From the NCBI GenBank assembly GCA_017631885.1, contig JAGBSH010000029.1, positions 1 to 64,000 on the forward strand: a stretch of DNA of 64,000 nt, given 5' to 3'. Each line of letters begins with the position of its first letter. Position 1 is the first letter of the stretch. The notes under the pieces are model-generated. The model ran no database searches, was not told where the DNA came from, and was given only the letters and a program-made list of their open reading frames with translations. Source of the stretch: Fibrobacteraceae bacterium. GTDB lineage: Bacteria > Fibrobacterota > Fibrobacteria > Fibrobacterales > Fibrobacteraceae. Shown piece after piece: positions 37,078-44,939 of this stretch. Position numbers and translations under genes: made by a program.

Positions 37078-37252
37078 GGTTAACTGCATTGTACACGACA
37101 AGGACTTCCTGTGTGTGCGGGGAAAAGTAAATGTCTCCGTTTTGTACCCATGCAACCCACTTTTTCTCTTTCTGTTTTACATATATTTTCCTGATGCACT
37201 CCGCGATTTCCGTGATGTACATTTCATGGTATCCCAAAACTCCGCTGGACAT
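37078..37252 (-). pseudogene. 5' fragment of an unrecognised gene, cut by the IS-end repeat
   Basis: An ATG at 37252 is preceded by GGAGGAAAC, one of the best ribosome-binding sites in the region, and opens a sensible coding frame (YHEMYITEIAECIRKIYV, KKWVAWVQNGDIYFSP). After about 58 codons the frame enters the repeat at 37077 and loses coding character. The original gene was evidently truncated there. By chance, the frame stays open through to the AbiEi antitoxin, giving a 303-codon reading frame. Confidence 0.5.
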
Positions 37253-37728
37253 GTTTCCTCCAAGTGGAAAAAGGTTCTATTTAAATAATTTTTTGCGTAT
37301 AATTTATGTCCACACTTTATAGTAGCCAAGGTCCTTCAGCACGAGCTATTGCCCCTCCCCAATCGCAGTACAAATTGAGTACAAATGTGGGGACAACAGA
37401 TGAAGTTGACTTCCTGCTATGCTCTTTGTATATTTATCCCTGTATTACGACAATCCCTGCGACAGTCGGCATAGGCCTTGCGACCCGTACGTGCATCCGC
37501 GGTGGGGTTCATCAACTTTCTTGTTGATGTTGTTGGATAGCTGATAGGAACACGACCTATTCGAGCGTGCTCGCTAAGGCGGGTACCAGGTAATGTCGGG
37601 GAAAGCCCCCGCCAACAGCAGAGCAAGAGCATCCCAAATCAAATTACAGCCCCTAAATGCGCCCGCAGAGCAGACGCATTTAAATTTTTTTAACGCATTT
37701 GCATGTATTGTGCGAATAGAGGATTTTT
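37253..37728. other. GC-rich intergenic region without a convincing gene
   Basis: This 476-base gap holds the divergent promoters of the 37252 fragment and the ORF6N gene. It also holds a GC-rich core (about 37440-37650) with stem-forming pieces such as GGCGGG...CCCGCC. Open frames of about 70 codons exist on both strands of the core but lack ribosome-binding sites and look like composition artefacts. A structured RNA or decayed mobile sequence is possible. A direct repeat ACGCATTT lies at 37674 and again about 20 bases on, before the ORF6N start. Confidence 0.4.
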
Positions 37729-38739
37729 ATGGCACGAAAAAGTAAAAATTCCGAAATTGTGGCGGGAAATCCGCTGATTGCAACAGGCGTAGAGAAAATG
37801 ATTCTGGTCATTCGTGGCAAGCAGGTCTTGCTTGACAGAGATTTGGCTACGCTATACGGTGTGGAAACAAAACGCATCAAAGAACAGGTTAAGCGCAACA
37901 TTGAACGTTTTCCAGAAGATTTCTGTTTCCAGCTTAGTGAATCCGAATTTTCAGATTGGAGGTCGCAAATTGCGACCTCCAATGCAGACAAGATGGGGCT
38001 ACGCTATGCTCCATTCGTCTTTACAGAACAGGGGGTAGCGATGCTGTCATCTGTTCTAAAAAGCGAATCCGCTATTAGAGTAAATATCGCCATTATGCGG
38101 GCGTTTGTTCAGCTTCGTCACTACATGATGGGAAGCGAAGGTGTCGTTAACCGCCTTGTCCACGTGGAAAGCAAAGAAATTGAGCAGGATCGGCGCCTTC
38201 TTGAACATGACCATAAAATAGACTCACTTTTCGAGGCTATGGACCGCAGAGAAACTGAACTCCAAAAGGTCATGGAAAATTTCATTGATCCCTCGACTTT
38301 TAGGCATTTCTTGATTTTAAACGGGCAAAAGCTGGATGCCGACATCGCCTATACGCAGATTTACAGCATGGCGAAGAAGTCTATCATAATTATCGATGAT
38401 TATATTGGGGTCAAAACACTCGACCTTTTACGCGGAATCGCCAAAGGGGTTTCCGTAACAATCTATAGTGATGAAAATGGTTATGAATCGTTAACTGAAC
38501 AGATTCAGAAAGATTTCTTGAAGGCTCGCCCTGATGTTAAATTCAACAAGAGAAAAACGGAAAAAAAGTTCCACGACCGCTACATTTTTCTAGACTACGG
38601 ATTAAAAGGCGAAAAGCTTTTCCACTGCGGAGCCTCAAGCAAAGACGCTGGCAATAAAATCACCACCATCATGCAAATTGAAAATACTGAAATTTATCAT
38701 ATACTGATGGAAAAATTGGCAATCAATCCTCGTTTATAA
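37729..38739 (+). CDS. ORF6N-domain protein with PLD-like C-terminal domain
   Basis: A 336-aa protein. Residues 20-125 form an ORF6N domain (VIRGKQVLLDRDLATLYGV, VKRNIERFPEDFCFQLSESE, APFVFTEQGVAMLSSVL), a DNA-binding module of phages and mobile elements. A coiled coil (about 140-190) leads to a C-terminal domain with FHDRYIFLDYG and HCGASSKDAG, like the phospholipase-D-type half-motif. It is preceded by AGAGG. It overlaps the convergent SLOG-like gene by 17 bases. A 29-base palindrome lies inside its coding sequence. A regulatory or defence role is likely but unproven. Confidence 0.82.
   Translation: MARKSKNSEIVAGNPLIATGVEKMILVIRGKQVLLDRDLATLYGVETKRIKEQVKRNIERFPEDFCFQLSESEFSDWRSQIATSNADKMGLRYAPFVFTEQGVAMLSSVLKSESAIRVNIAIMRAFVQLRHYMMGSEGVVNRLVHVESKEIEQDRRLLEHDHKIDSLFEAMDRRETELQKVMENFIDPSTFRHFLILNGQKLDADIAYTQIYSMAKKSIIIIDDYIGVKTLDLLRGIAKGVSVTIYSDENGYESLTEQIQKDFLKARPDVKFNKRKTEKKFHDRYIFLDYGLKGEKLFHCGASSKDAGNKITTIMQIENTEIYHILMEKLAINPRL
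37955..37983. repeat. 29-base near-perfect palindrome inside the ORF6N gene
   Basis: Two 14-base arms (ATTGGAGGTCGCAA and its exact inverse) are separated by a single base. The arms encode the SDWRSQIATSNAD stretch, a segment where ORF6N proteins vary. In RNA it would form a very stable hairpin, and in DNA a possible cruciform or protein-binding site. Confidence 0.9.
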
Positions 38740-39130
38740 TACTGTATGGTTTTCCCATTTCCTTTATACGGCGGATGTTTTCGCTAGTACCTTTACTTTT
38801 TCCGTCCCAAATCATGAGAGCCTGGTCGCAATCGCAAGCCATTTGTATATCTTTAACATAATGGAATGCGCTCCCTGTAAGGCCTTTGGCGACTTCTGCA
38901 CAAGAACGCACTTTTGCTCCCGTAACAAAATTGTTTCTTGGCGATTCACCACTGCAATAGATAGTTACGTTGCAGTACCCCTTGGATTCCAAATATTTTT
39001 GTACTGCCACGTCAACGCCGTAGCAATCGCCGATAAGAATTTCATCGTTGTTTTTGACGAATTGTTCAATTAATATTTTTGCTAAGTCTGGCAACTTTGA
39101 AATGGATTTTGATCCGGATATAAATTTCAT
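38723..39130 (-). CDS. SLOG-like (nucleotide-binding Rossmann) protein
   Basis: A 135-aa protein with MKFISGSKSISKLP at the N-terminus, then ILIGDCYGVDVAVQKYL and ALMIWDGKSKGTSENI. The GS-x-S, GD-x-x-G-x-D and WDG-x-S-x-GT motifs are those of SLOG/TSLOG domains, which bind nucleotides or derivatives. It has a strong AAGGAGG ribosome-binding site and follows the alpha/beta hydrolase gene by 9 bases, so the two form an operon. SLOG proteins occur in nucleotide-signalling defence systems, so a sensor role is a possible reading. Confidence 0.65.
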   Translation of the reverse strand: MKFISGSKSISKLPDLAKILIEQFVKNNDEILIGDCYGVDVAVQKYLESKGYCNVTIYCSGESPRNNFVTGAKVRSCAEVAKGLTGSAFHYVKDIQMACDCDQALMIWDGKSKGTSENIRRIKEMGKPYSIINED

Positions 39131-39139
39131 AGAGCCTCC

Positions 39140-39745
39140 TTATAGAATTATTGATTTTATTAGCTCTAGCAAGTTAAAGTTGTCTTTTGAAAAATGATGG
39201 TCTTGCCCAGGAATGATGGAAATACGGACATTTTCGCGTTCGTATAATTTGAGGAGCCCCGCCAAACGAGCCGATGGATCAAGGCTTCCGAAAACGAAAG
39301 CCATTATTTCGCCTGTGAATTCCTGAGTACATCGACATAATTTTATCGTGTTGATCATAAGCGGCGGATTGATTAACAAAAAACGGCTAACTTGCGGAAA
39401 TGAAGCGTATCTCAAACATCCGATTGATGCCCCTTTTGACATTCCCATGAAATAAATTTTAGTTGTATCAGTGATTTCAAATTCCGATTGAACTATTTTG
39501 GCGAATTGTGCTATTTGGTCTATTTCAACCGATGGTGTGGATGCACATACAACTGAAAATCCAAACTTGTCTCGCAATTCGCAGGCTAGTTTCAAATACT
39601 TGTTCTGGTAACCATAAATAGAGCCGTCTTGGCCTGTTTTAATTAGAAATATTTTCTGACGGTCTCTGCTAAAAACGAAACCGTAATCAATACGAGAATT
39701 TTCGCAGGATTTGACTAAATCAAATGTTAATGTTGTACGATTCAT
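39140..39745 (-). CDS. alpha/beta-hydrolase-like protein
   Basis: A 201-aa cytoplasmic protein without a signal peptide. It shows a nucleophile elbow GMSKGA, a later Asp in FGSLDPSAR and a His in IPGQDHHFSK, so a Ser-Asp-His triad is complete. The first half carries a YGYQNKYLKLACELRDKFGF helix typical of the fold. The start at 39745 has AAGGAAA upstream. It is co-transcribed with the SLOG-like gene. The substrate is unknown, and I know no described pairing of these two proteins. Confidence 0.6.
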   Translation of the reverse strand: MNRTTLTFDLVKSCENSRIDYGFVFSRDRQKIFLIKTGQDGSIYGYQNKYLKLACELRDKFGFSVVCASTPSVEIDQIAQFAKIVQSEFEITDTTKIYFMGMSKGASIGCLRYASFPQVSRFLLINPPLMINTIKLCRCTQEFTGEIMAFVFGSLDPSARLAGLLKLYERENVRISIIPGQDHHFSKDNFNLLELIKSIIL

Positions 39746-39785
39746 AATGTTTCCTTTTTATATCCAAAAATTAAACTTTCTCTAT

Positions 39786-40042
39786 GACAAATAATGACAT
39801 GATTTGGAGAATGGTGAAAAGAAAGGCGAGTAGTTATTGATTTTCCACAGCAACGCCCCTCCTGGCTGATACACGATAATTTCATTCTTTTCTCCTTCCC
39901 CTGCAGACATGCAAAAAAACTACGAAACTTTAAAATTTAAAAATTGCTCATACGAGCATTAATAATATCAGCTCTATAAATAGCTATTATCAAGAGACTG
40001 GACGAAAAATTTCACAATATATAAATCATGACATTATTTGTC
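39786..40042. promoter_or_regulatory. inverted pair of 20-bp sites in a divergent promoter region
   Basis: GACAAATAATGACATGATTT at 39786-39805 recurs inverted at 40023-40042 with one mismatch. The first lies about 40 bases upstream of the hydrolase start on the minus strand; the second lies 70 bases upstream of the start at 40112 on the plus strand. This symmetric placement suggests one regulator acting on both divergent units. Alternatively they are the termini of a 257-bp MITE. The DNA between them is AT-rich and non-coding. Nothing else was seen in this 366-base gap. Confidence 0.55.
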
Positions 40043-40111
40043 GCAATAAAATAGTAATTTTAGCGAATAACGCTTTTACGAAAAAACTTAAAAGTTTGCA
40101 AAAATGGAGCC

Positions 40112-40786
40112 ATGATGACTAAAATTTTATCTTGCGCACCGCAGTGGGATATCCTTGAAAAATTCTATACCGTTTTCGATAAAGGTCGCAAATGCGGCTG
40201 CGTTGAACAATGGCACAAAGAAATGCCAAAGAGTAGGCTCGAACAGGAATTATTCATAACTAAAATCCACACCGAATTTTTGAATGACCGCCGTGAAAAA
40301 CTGAACAAGGATTTCCGCTGGACATTCACGAATATGAAAAAGCTCATCACGATTGATCAACGAATCCGCGAGCTCAACAACGAAATCAGCCACACCTTCA
40401 ACAACATAAAAAAGGATATCGCCGGACTTGTCGCACAAAATCATAAGTGGTATAAAAAATACGAACTCGAAGCTGAAATTTGTCCCGCAAACAATTGGAG
40501 CATCGCTGGCGAACATGAATACATCAGCGATTTACTTTTCTGGTATGCCAATTGGGATTCAATCAACATCTTGGCAAATACAAACGAAGACAATCATGAA
40601 AACCACAAAGCATATAACATTCCGGCTTGTAAACAAATGATGCTTATAGACAAGTTTGTCGAAGATGGTGTTACTTGGGAACTCGATACATTGCTCTACG
40701 ATACCGATGCTAGCCTATACAGTTTCTGGGATATTGTGCGGTTTCGACCGAAGCAATTTGAAGTGAGATACAAGCTGAATTTTTAG
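40112..40786 (+). CDS. unrecognised cytoplasmic protein
   Basis: A 224-aa protein that I do not recognise. It has no signal or membrane segment. The N-terminal half is helical and charged (SRLEQELFITKIHTEFLNDRREKL), followed by a coiled-coil-like stretch (about 65-110). The C-terminal half is rich in Trp, Tyr and Asp. Two Cys lie close together in RKCGCVEQ. The ATG follows GGAG. It is 16 bases upstream of another unrecognised gene and probably co-expressed with it. Confidence 0.6.
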   Translation: MMTKILSCAPQWDILEKFYTVFDKGRKCGCVEQWHKEMPKSRLEQELFITKIHTEFLNDRREKLNKDFRWTFTNMKKLITIDQRIRELNNEISHTFNNIKKDIAGLVAQNHKWYKKYELEAEICPANNWSIAGEHEYISDLLFWYANWDSINILANTNEDNHENHKAYNIPACKQMMLIDKFVEDGVTWELDTLLYDTDASLYSFWDIVRFRPKQFEVRYKLNF

Positions 40787-40802
40787 AAAAAAGCGAGGTA
40801 CT

Positions 40803-41462
40803 ATGAGAGGACGATATATTTATCAGCTGACAGCAACGATACTGCCGAATGGGCTGGGCAATGACACCGTTGACCATGATCTGGGGATTTTCACGTCGCT
40901 ACGCACTGCCGAAAAAATCCTGCGAGATTATGTCGAGAGTGGAAATTTCTATTGCCCGGTCTATAGTTTTTCCATCATGTTCTTGCCCGTCAATGACGAT
41001 CTGGAATATGAATCCGAGCGGCGAATCAACGTCTATTCGCCCGATGGCAAATTGCAGCTTTCTGAATTCAACATGATGTCCTGTAACGGAGCGTGGAGTA
41101 AAAATCTAAATATAGACCTTCGCGCCGTCATCGACACCGGTCCCAGCAAAAAGCCCTATTTCACGCTGTACAACCATTGGCGCCGAGGACTTGCGACCAA
41201 GTGCGCGCGCATCTCCTTTCTGGAACCCAAATACGAACTGGGCACCTCGTATAACAAATCCGTCTGGTTCCTGGACGACAAGGAGAAAAAGATGCTCATG
41301 AAGTTCTTGAAAACAAAATCCAAGAGCATTTTTAGCGGCAACTGCATAAACAACTGGATGCGCATCATCGGGGCGTTCAACAACGAAGTCCAAGGAGACG
41401 AGGACAGCCGCATTCTGCCCTACGATTTGCCTATCCCCAATTACAACAAACTAGAACCGTAG
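40803..41462 (+). CDS. unrecognised cytoplasmic protein
   Basis: A 219-aa protein with a good GAGG site before the ATG. It opens with beta-strand character (RGRYIYQLTATILPNG) and a DLGIFTSLRTAEKIL segment, then a basic middle, and ends PYDLPIPNYNKLEP. There is no export signal and no familiar catalytic motif. G+C is high compared with core genes. The partner gene at 40112 and the shared accessory context suggest a mobile or defence-associated function, but this is not supported by any motif. Confidence 0.6.
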   Translation: MRGRYIYQLTATILPNGLGNDTVDHDLGIFTSLRTAEKILRDYVESGNFYCPVYSFSIMFLPVNDDLEYESERRINVYSPDGKLQLSEFNMMSCNGAWSKNLNIDLRAVIDTGPSKKPYFTLYNHWRRGLATKCARISFLEPKYELGTSYNKSVWFLDDKEKKMLMKFLKTKSKSIFSGNCINNWMRIIGAFNNEVQGDEDSRILPYDLPIPNYNKLEP

Positions 41463-41478
41463 TGAAAACTTTCCTTAT

Positions 41479-41583
41479 GGGCGTTCCCCTGGCGGGTCGG
41501 GCCATACTCGCACGCCGCCAGCGGCGCGCTCACCGAGCCTTGCTTACGCAAGTCTCGTCCCTTCAGGTAACTGTCCCTAACGC
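41479..41583 (+). repeat. 105-bp dispersed repeat, copy 1
   Basis: Starts GGGCGTTCCC and ends GTCCCTAACGC. The inner parts CGGGC(C/T)ATACTCGC and GCTCACCGAGCCT are shared with a second copy of identical length at 57214. A GC-rich palindrome (CGCCGCCAGCGGCG) lies in the centre. It follows the stop of the unrecognised gene by 16 bases. It is far richer in G+C than the surroundings. It could be a REP-like or terminator-associated element. Confidence 0.8.
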
Positions 41584-41720
41584 GATTCCGCTAAGGCAAC
41601 AAGTTTTTGTGAAATTGGAAACCTAACGTTTAACGCAAAAGCATTCTAATTTGGATTCTTTGATGTGTTTTTAGTAAAAATGAATATAGATTTAGCAGAA
41701 AAAAGAAAAGGAGCAAAAAT

Positions 41721-42620
41721 ATGACAAAAGACGAAGCGAAAAAAACACTTCATGATTTCTACCACAAGTATATTGGGAACAAGTCACCAAGTGTAGAGGA
41801 AGATGAGGTTGGCGAATCGTACTATATTAATGTTGCAAAATCGCAGGATCAATCGAATGAAATCACTATTGATTTATGGCTTGAGGATTTCAAAGATAAG
41901 GGTGGAAAACGTCTTTCAATTCATCTTTGTTACAAAAATCAAAAAATGTATAGAAATGATTTTGGTGCTGGAATCATTGATGCATTCAAAAAAAACTATC
42001 CTGAAGAATATAACGTAAAAATACCTCCTGAAAACAACAAATTATGTTATCAACATAACGAAGAAAGTAAATATTACTTTGCTGGCGTATATATTAATTC
42101 TAATGATGAAGTAAACTCTTTGAGTATATTCTTCGAAAATGAAACAGTTAAATCAATCATAAAGGGATACGTCATTGTTTCTAACGAAAAAAATGGAAAA
42201 ATAACCCAACGTTTTCAACAAATCCTAGCCCGCGTTGGGCAAGGCGAGTACCGAGAGAAACTTGAAAAACTATGGAATAGCGCTTGTGCTGTAACCGGTT
42301 GTAATATTAGAGAGGTTTTAAGAGCCAGCCACGCCAAGCCATGGAAAGACTGTAATGAAGAACAGCGTCTTGACGGATACAATGGCCTGCTTCTTTCCGC
42401 CAATTACGACGCCTTATTTGACAAAGGATTGATTTCTTTTTCGCCACTTAATGATGGTTGGAAAATAATGATGTCTTCGTCAATAGACATATCTCAATTG
42501 GAACTTCTTGGAATCAATGAAAACGACTATTTAAAGCCATCTGATAAACAAAAACTTGAAGAGAAAGAAAAAATAGATGAATTTCTCAAATATCACCGAG
42601 AGCACATTTTTAAGAAATAA
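41721..42620 (+). CDS. HNH nuclease-domain protein
   Basis: A 299-aa protein. The C-terminal third is an HNH_2-type nuclease domain: WNSACAVTGCNIREVLRASH, AKPWKDCNEEQRLDGYNGLLLSANYDALFDKGLI, with a split zinc-finger-like Cys pair and catalytic His. The N-terminal 160 residues are unassigned and acidic. Such proteins are usually restriction-type or phage-defence nucleases. A strong AAAGGAG precedes the ATG. It is AT-rich again, unlike the preceding accessory block. No methyltransferase partner is adjacent. Confidence 0.8.
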   Translation: MTKDEAKKTLHDFYHKYIGNKSPSVEEDEVGESYYINVAKSQDQSNEITIDLWLEDFKDKGGKRLSIHLCYKNQKMYRNDFGAGIIDAFKKNYPEEYNVKIPPENNKLCYQHNEESKYYFAGVYINSNDEVNSLSIFFENETVKSIIKGYVIVSNEKNGKITQRFQQILARVGQGEYREKLEKLWNSACAVTGCNIREVLRASHAKPWKDCNEEQRLDGYNGLLLSANYDALFDKGLISFSPLNDGWKIMMSSSIDISQLELLGINENDYLKPSDKQKLEEKEKIDEFLKYHREHIFKK

Positions 42621-42691
42621 ATTTGATTTTCAATCATTTCCTTTGAAGATTAGTACAAAATGTGAAAATATCGGATGATCTCTAATATTTG

Positions 42692-42995
42692 CTACTTAAT
42701 TTTTAGATACCACTTCCCCCGATAGGTTCTACCATCGGGTTTTTCTTTTTTTTTTCGATCTTCTATTGGTGATTCTTTTTGGGGATCGTATATTTTTAGA
42801 GTTGTTCTATTTCATTTTGCCTCTATCCAATACCAAATTCCTGTTTTGGAATTGTATCGAACGGCCACTAAATTCAGTTTTTCAATATTATCCCAGGAAG
42901 AAAAATAAGATCGTCAGCCGCTATTTTTAAGGCCATTTCCCGCATAAAAGACATTGATTGCGATGCCAAAAGCTGTTTTTTTTCGATTATACAGA
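42692..42995 (-). pseudogene. decayed reading frame downstream of GH9
   Basis: On the minus strand the pieces SMSFMREMALKIAADDLIFLPG, then (frame shifted) EKLNLVAVRYNSKTGIWYW, then after an in-frame TGA, LKIYDPQKESPIEDRKKK and DGRTYRGKWYLKIK follow one another up to a TAG at 42692. The composition looks coding, but one frameshift and one stop break it. I do not recognise the family. Confidence 0.35.
42718..42760 (+). terminator. probable terminator after the HNH gene
   Basis: CCCGAT and ATCGGG pair around an inner GGT/ACC stem, followed by a long T-run with one C. It is 98 bases past the HNH stop and oriented to end its transcript. It overlaps the decayed minus-strand frame. Confidence 0.7.
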
Positions 42996-43000
42996 TTAAC

Positions 43001-44695
43001 CTAGCAACAACTTTCAAAATAAAGTGCAGCCACAAGAGGAGCGTTCCAGTTAATTGCTGTTTCATTACTTGCAAAAGATACGCGTTCATCGGTATACGAG
43101 AAGCCTGGTTGTGGGCCAGGATAATGCGGAAAGCGATGCAAGTCCTGGCGATCGGCATTGATTCCGCCAGCAACTAGTCCAGGAACAGGTTCATCAATTC
43201 CGTCAGAATGGCTGATTCTGTGGTGTAAAAATTTCGGAGAGCTCCAAGCAGAGCCTGTTACAAAGCAACGATCAACAGGGTTTTTGCCAAAAATAAAATC
43301 AAGCATTGTCTTTGCGCAGTTCACATAAGACAAAGAAGGAGCCCAACTATTTACCAAAAAGAGCGTAAGTGCATGGTTTGCCACATCGCCATTAGAACCC
43401 CAAACAAACCGCCGAATCGCAAGATGGTAAGCATCTTCAAAAGCAAGGCGCACAATATCATCGGCAACAGTTTTCAAAGCATTACGCGCTTTCGTCTGCA
43501 AATCAAGGTCATAAGATTGCAATGCAAGAGCTATCCAACCAAGATTTTGCGTATCACGCCAGTCTAATCCAAGCGACGGAGGGCATTTTTCCATATCGAC
43601 AAGAATTAAATCTCTCAAGTTTTTCAACGAACTATTTAAAACATTCTCGCTTTTTACACCTTTGCAAATTTCCCGAAAAAGCATGGCGCGAGCCCAGAAA
43701 AATTCATCGTCATAGCGTTCATCGCCATAGCCGCCACTCCCTTCAGTATTATGTGGGTAAGTGACATCAGGATTATTTAAAGCCCAAATATATGCCTGAA
43801 TGGCAGCTGTAAGACATTGTTCTGCAAAAGTTGAATCCACATTCTTGAATACGCGATGCGCTTCTGCAAGAGCCCCGGCAAAATTAAGCGTTGAAGTTGT
43901 GGACTTACCTAAAATCTGGCGTTTCTGCGCTTCGTCAGATTCAGTTGGTGTCACAAAGCCATCCCAGCGAATGGGAGAAACCTTGAAAAATACTCCGCCA
44001 TCTGTATCTTGCATCCGCAAAAAGAATTCCAGTTCAAAACGAATTTCATCAAGAAGATTTTCACGAAATAAAGACAAGTCTAACGAATTATTTGCTGCAG
44101 AATCTATGTTAAATTCGCTTTTCCGTTTTTCTGTAAATTCTGCCACAAGCAAAAGTGTTGCAACCGAAACACCACCATTCACGATATACTTGCCGTAGTC
44201 GCCGGCATCATACCAACCACCATGAGCATTCCATGAGCCTTTACGATTCATGCTCGGGTGAAATTCTATGCAATCATCTAAATGGGCTTTTGGCCTAGCC
44301 CACTTCCCGGCCTTATCTGCAGGCAATTCTACACCACTACGTTGAAAATAAAACGACTTGAGTGTCAAAAAAAGCAAATCAGGCAAAATGTTATCTGCTA
44401 TTTCAAAAGAATGGGTTTCCGCAAGAATTTTCCCGCTATCATTTACGCGAATTTTGAACTTGCCTTTCATTTTTAATGCAGAAAAATCGCCTTTCCACAC
44501 CCATTCATCGGTATAAGAGCAAACAGTCTTTTCAGACATTTGCCCTGAATACATGACAAAACCATTTTCTGAAACAATATCAAAAGCTGGCATCACTCCT
44601 TTTACAGATGCCAATGTGGAATCGGCCGCCAATAAGAACACTTTTGGCGAATTCGGAGCATATCCAACATGATTATAACGGACTTTAAAATCCAT
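43001..44695 (-). CDS. glycoside hydrolase family 9, no signal peptide
   Basis: A 564-aa GH9 enzyme. An N-terminal Ig-like CelD_N domain (VRYNHVGYAPNSPKVF, about 4-95) precedes the (alpha/alpha)6 barrel with GGWYDAGDYGKYIVNGG (catalytic base Asp, about 165), the His block PHYPGPQPGF-SYTDER and the catalytic acid Glu near 547 in SNETAINWNAP. The homology begins at residue 4 and the codon two before the ATG is a stop, so no signal peptide can be added. It should act in the cytoplasm, for example on cellodextrins or other imported oligosaccharides. Family members are endoglucanases or exo-acting enzymes. Confidence 0.9.
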   Translation of the reverse strand: MDFKVRYNHVGYAPNSPKVFLLAADSTLASVKGVMPAFDIVSENGFVMYSGQMSEKTVCSYTDEWVWKGDFSALKMKGKFKIRVNDSGKILAETHSFEIADNILPDLLFLTLKSFYFQRSGVELPADKAGKWARPKAHLDDCIEFHPSMNRKGSWNAHGGWYDAGDYGKYIVNGGVSVATLLLVAEFTEKRKSEFNIDSAANNSLDLSLFRENLLDEIRFELEFFLRMQDTDGGVFFKVSPIRWDGFVTPTESDEAQKRQILGKSTTSTLNFAGALAEAHRVFKNVDSTFAEQCLTAAIQAYIWALNNPDVTYPHNTEGSGGYGDERYDDEFFWARAMLFREICKGVKSENVLNSSLKNLRDLILVDMEKCPPSLGLDWRDTQNLGWIALALQSYDLDLQTKARNALKTVADDIVRLAFEDAYHLAIRRFVWGSNGDVANHALTLFLVNSWAPSLSYVNCAKTMLDFIFGKNPVDRCFVTGSAWSSPKFLHHRISHSDGIDEPVPGLVAGGINADRQDLHRFPHYPGPQPGFSYTDERVSFASNETAINWNAPLVAALYFESCC

Positions 44696-44939
44696 GGCCT
44701 AAGAATAATTTTTTTAACACCCTAATAATTAATAGAATAAGCCAATTCCGTATACAAAAATAAACAGAAGGCTAAATGAAGACTCTAGTCAAGATTATAA
44801 ATTATTGGCAAGCCCCATTCAAAAAGGACTAATAATTAATTTATTTGTAAAAAAACTATCCAGTAAACATTTTTATTCAGTTCTCTTTTCACTATAAACA
44901 AAAACAGAATATATTACGAATAATGTTTTTGAGGTGTAT

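Noticed and set aside
37496-37512. Possible group II intron domain V because of a GCACGTACGG string
   Set aside because: The tetraloop and the complementary left half of domain V are missing, and no intron-encoded protein is nearby.
37417-37632. 72-codon minus-strand frame in the GC-rich gap before the ORF6N gene
   Set aside because: No ribosome-binding site, Arg/Cys-rich composition typical of non-coding GC-rich DNA, and other frames over the same stretch are equally open.
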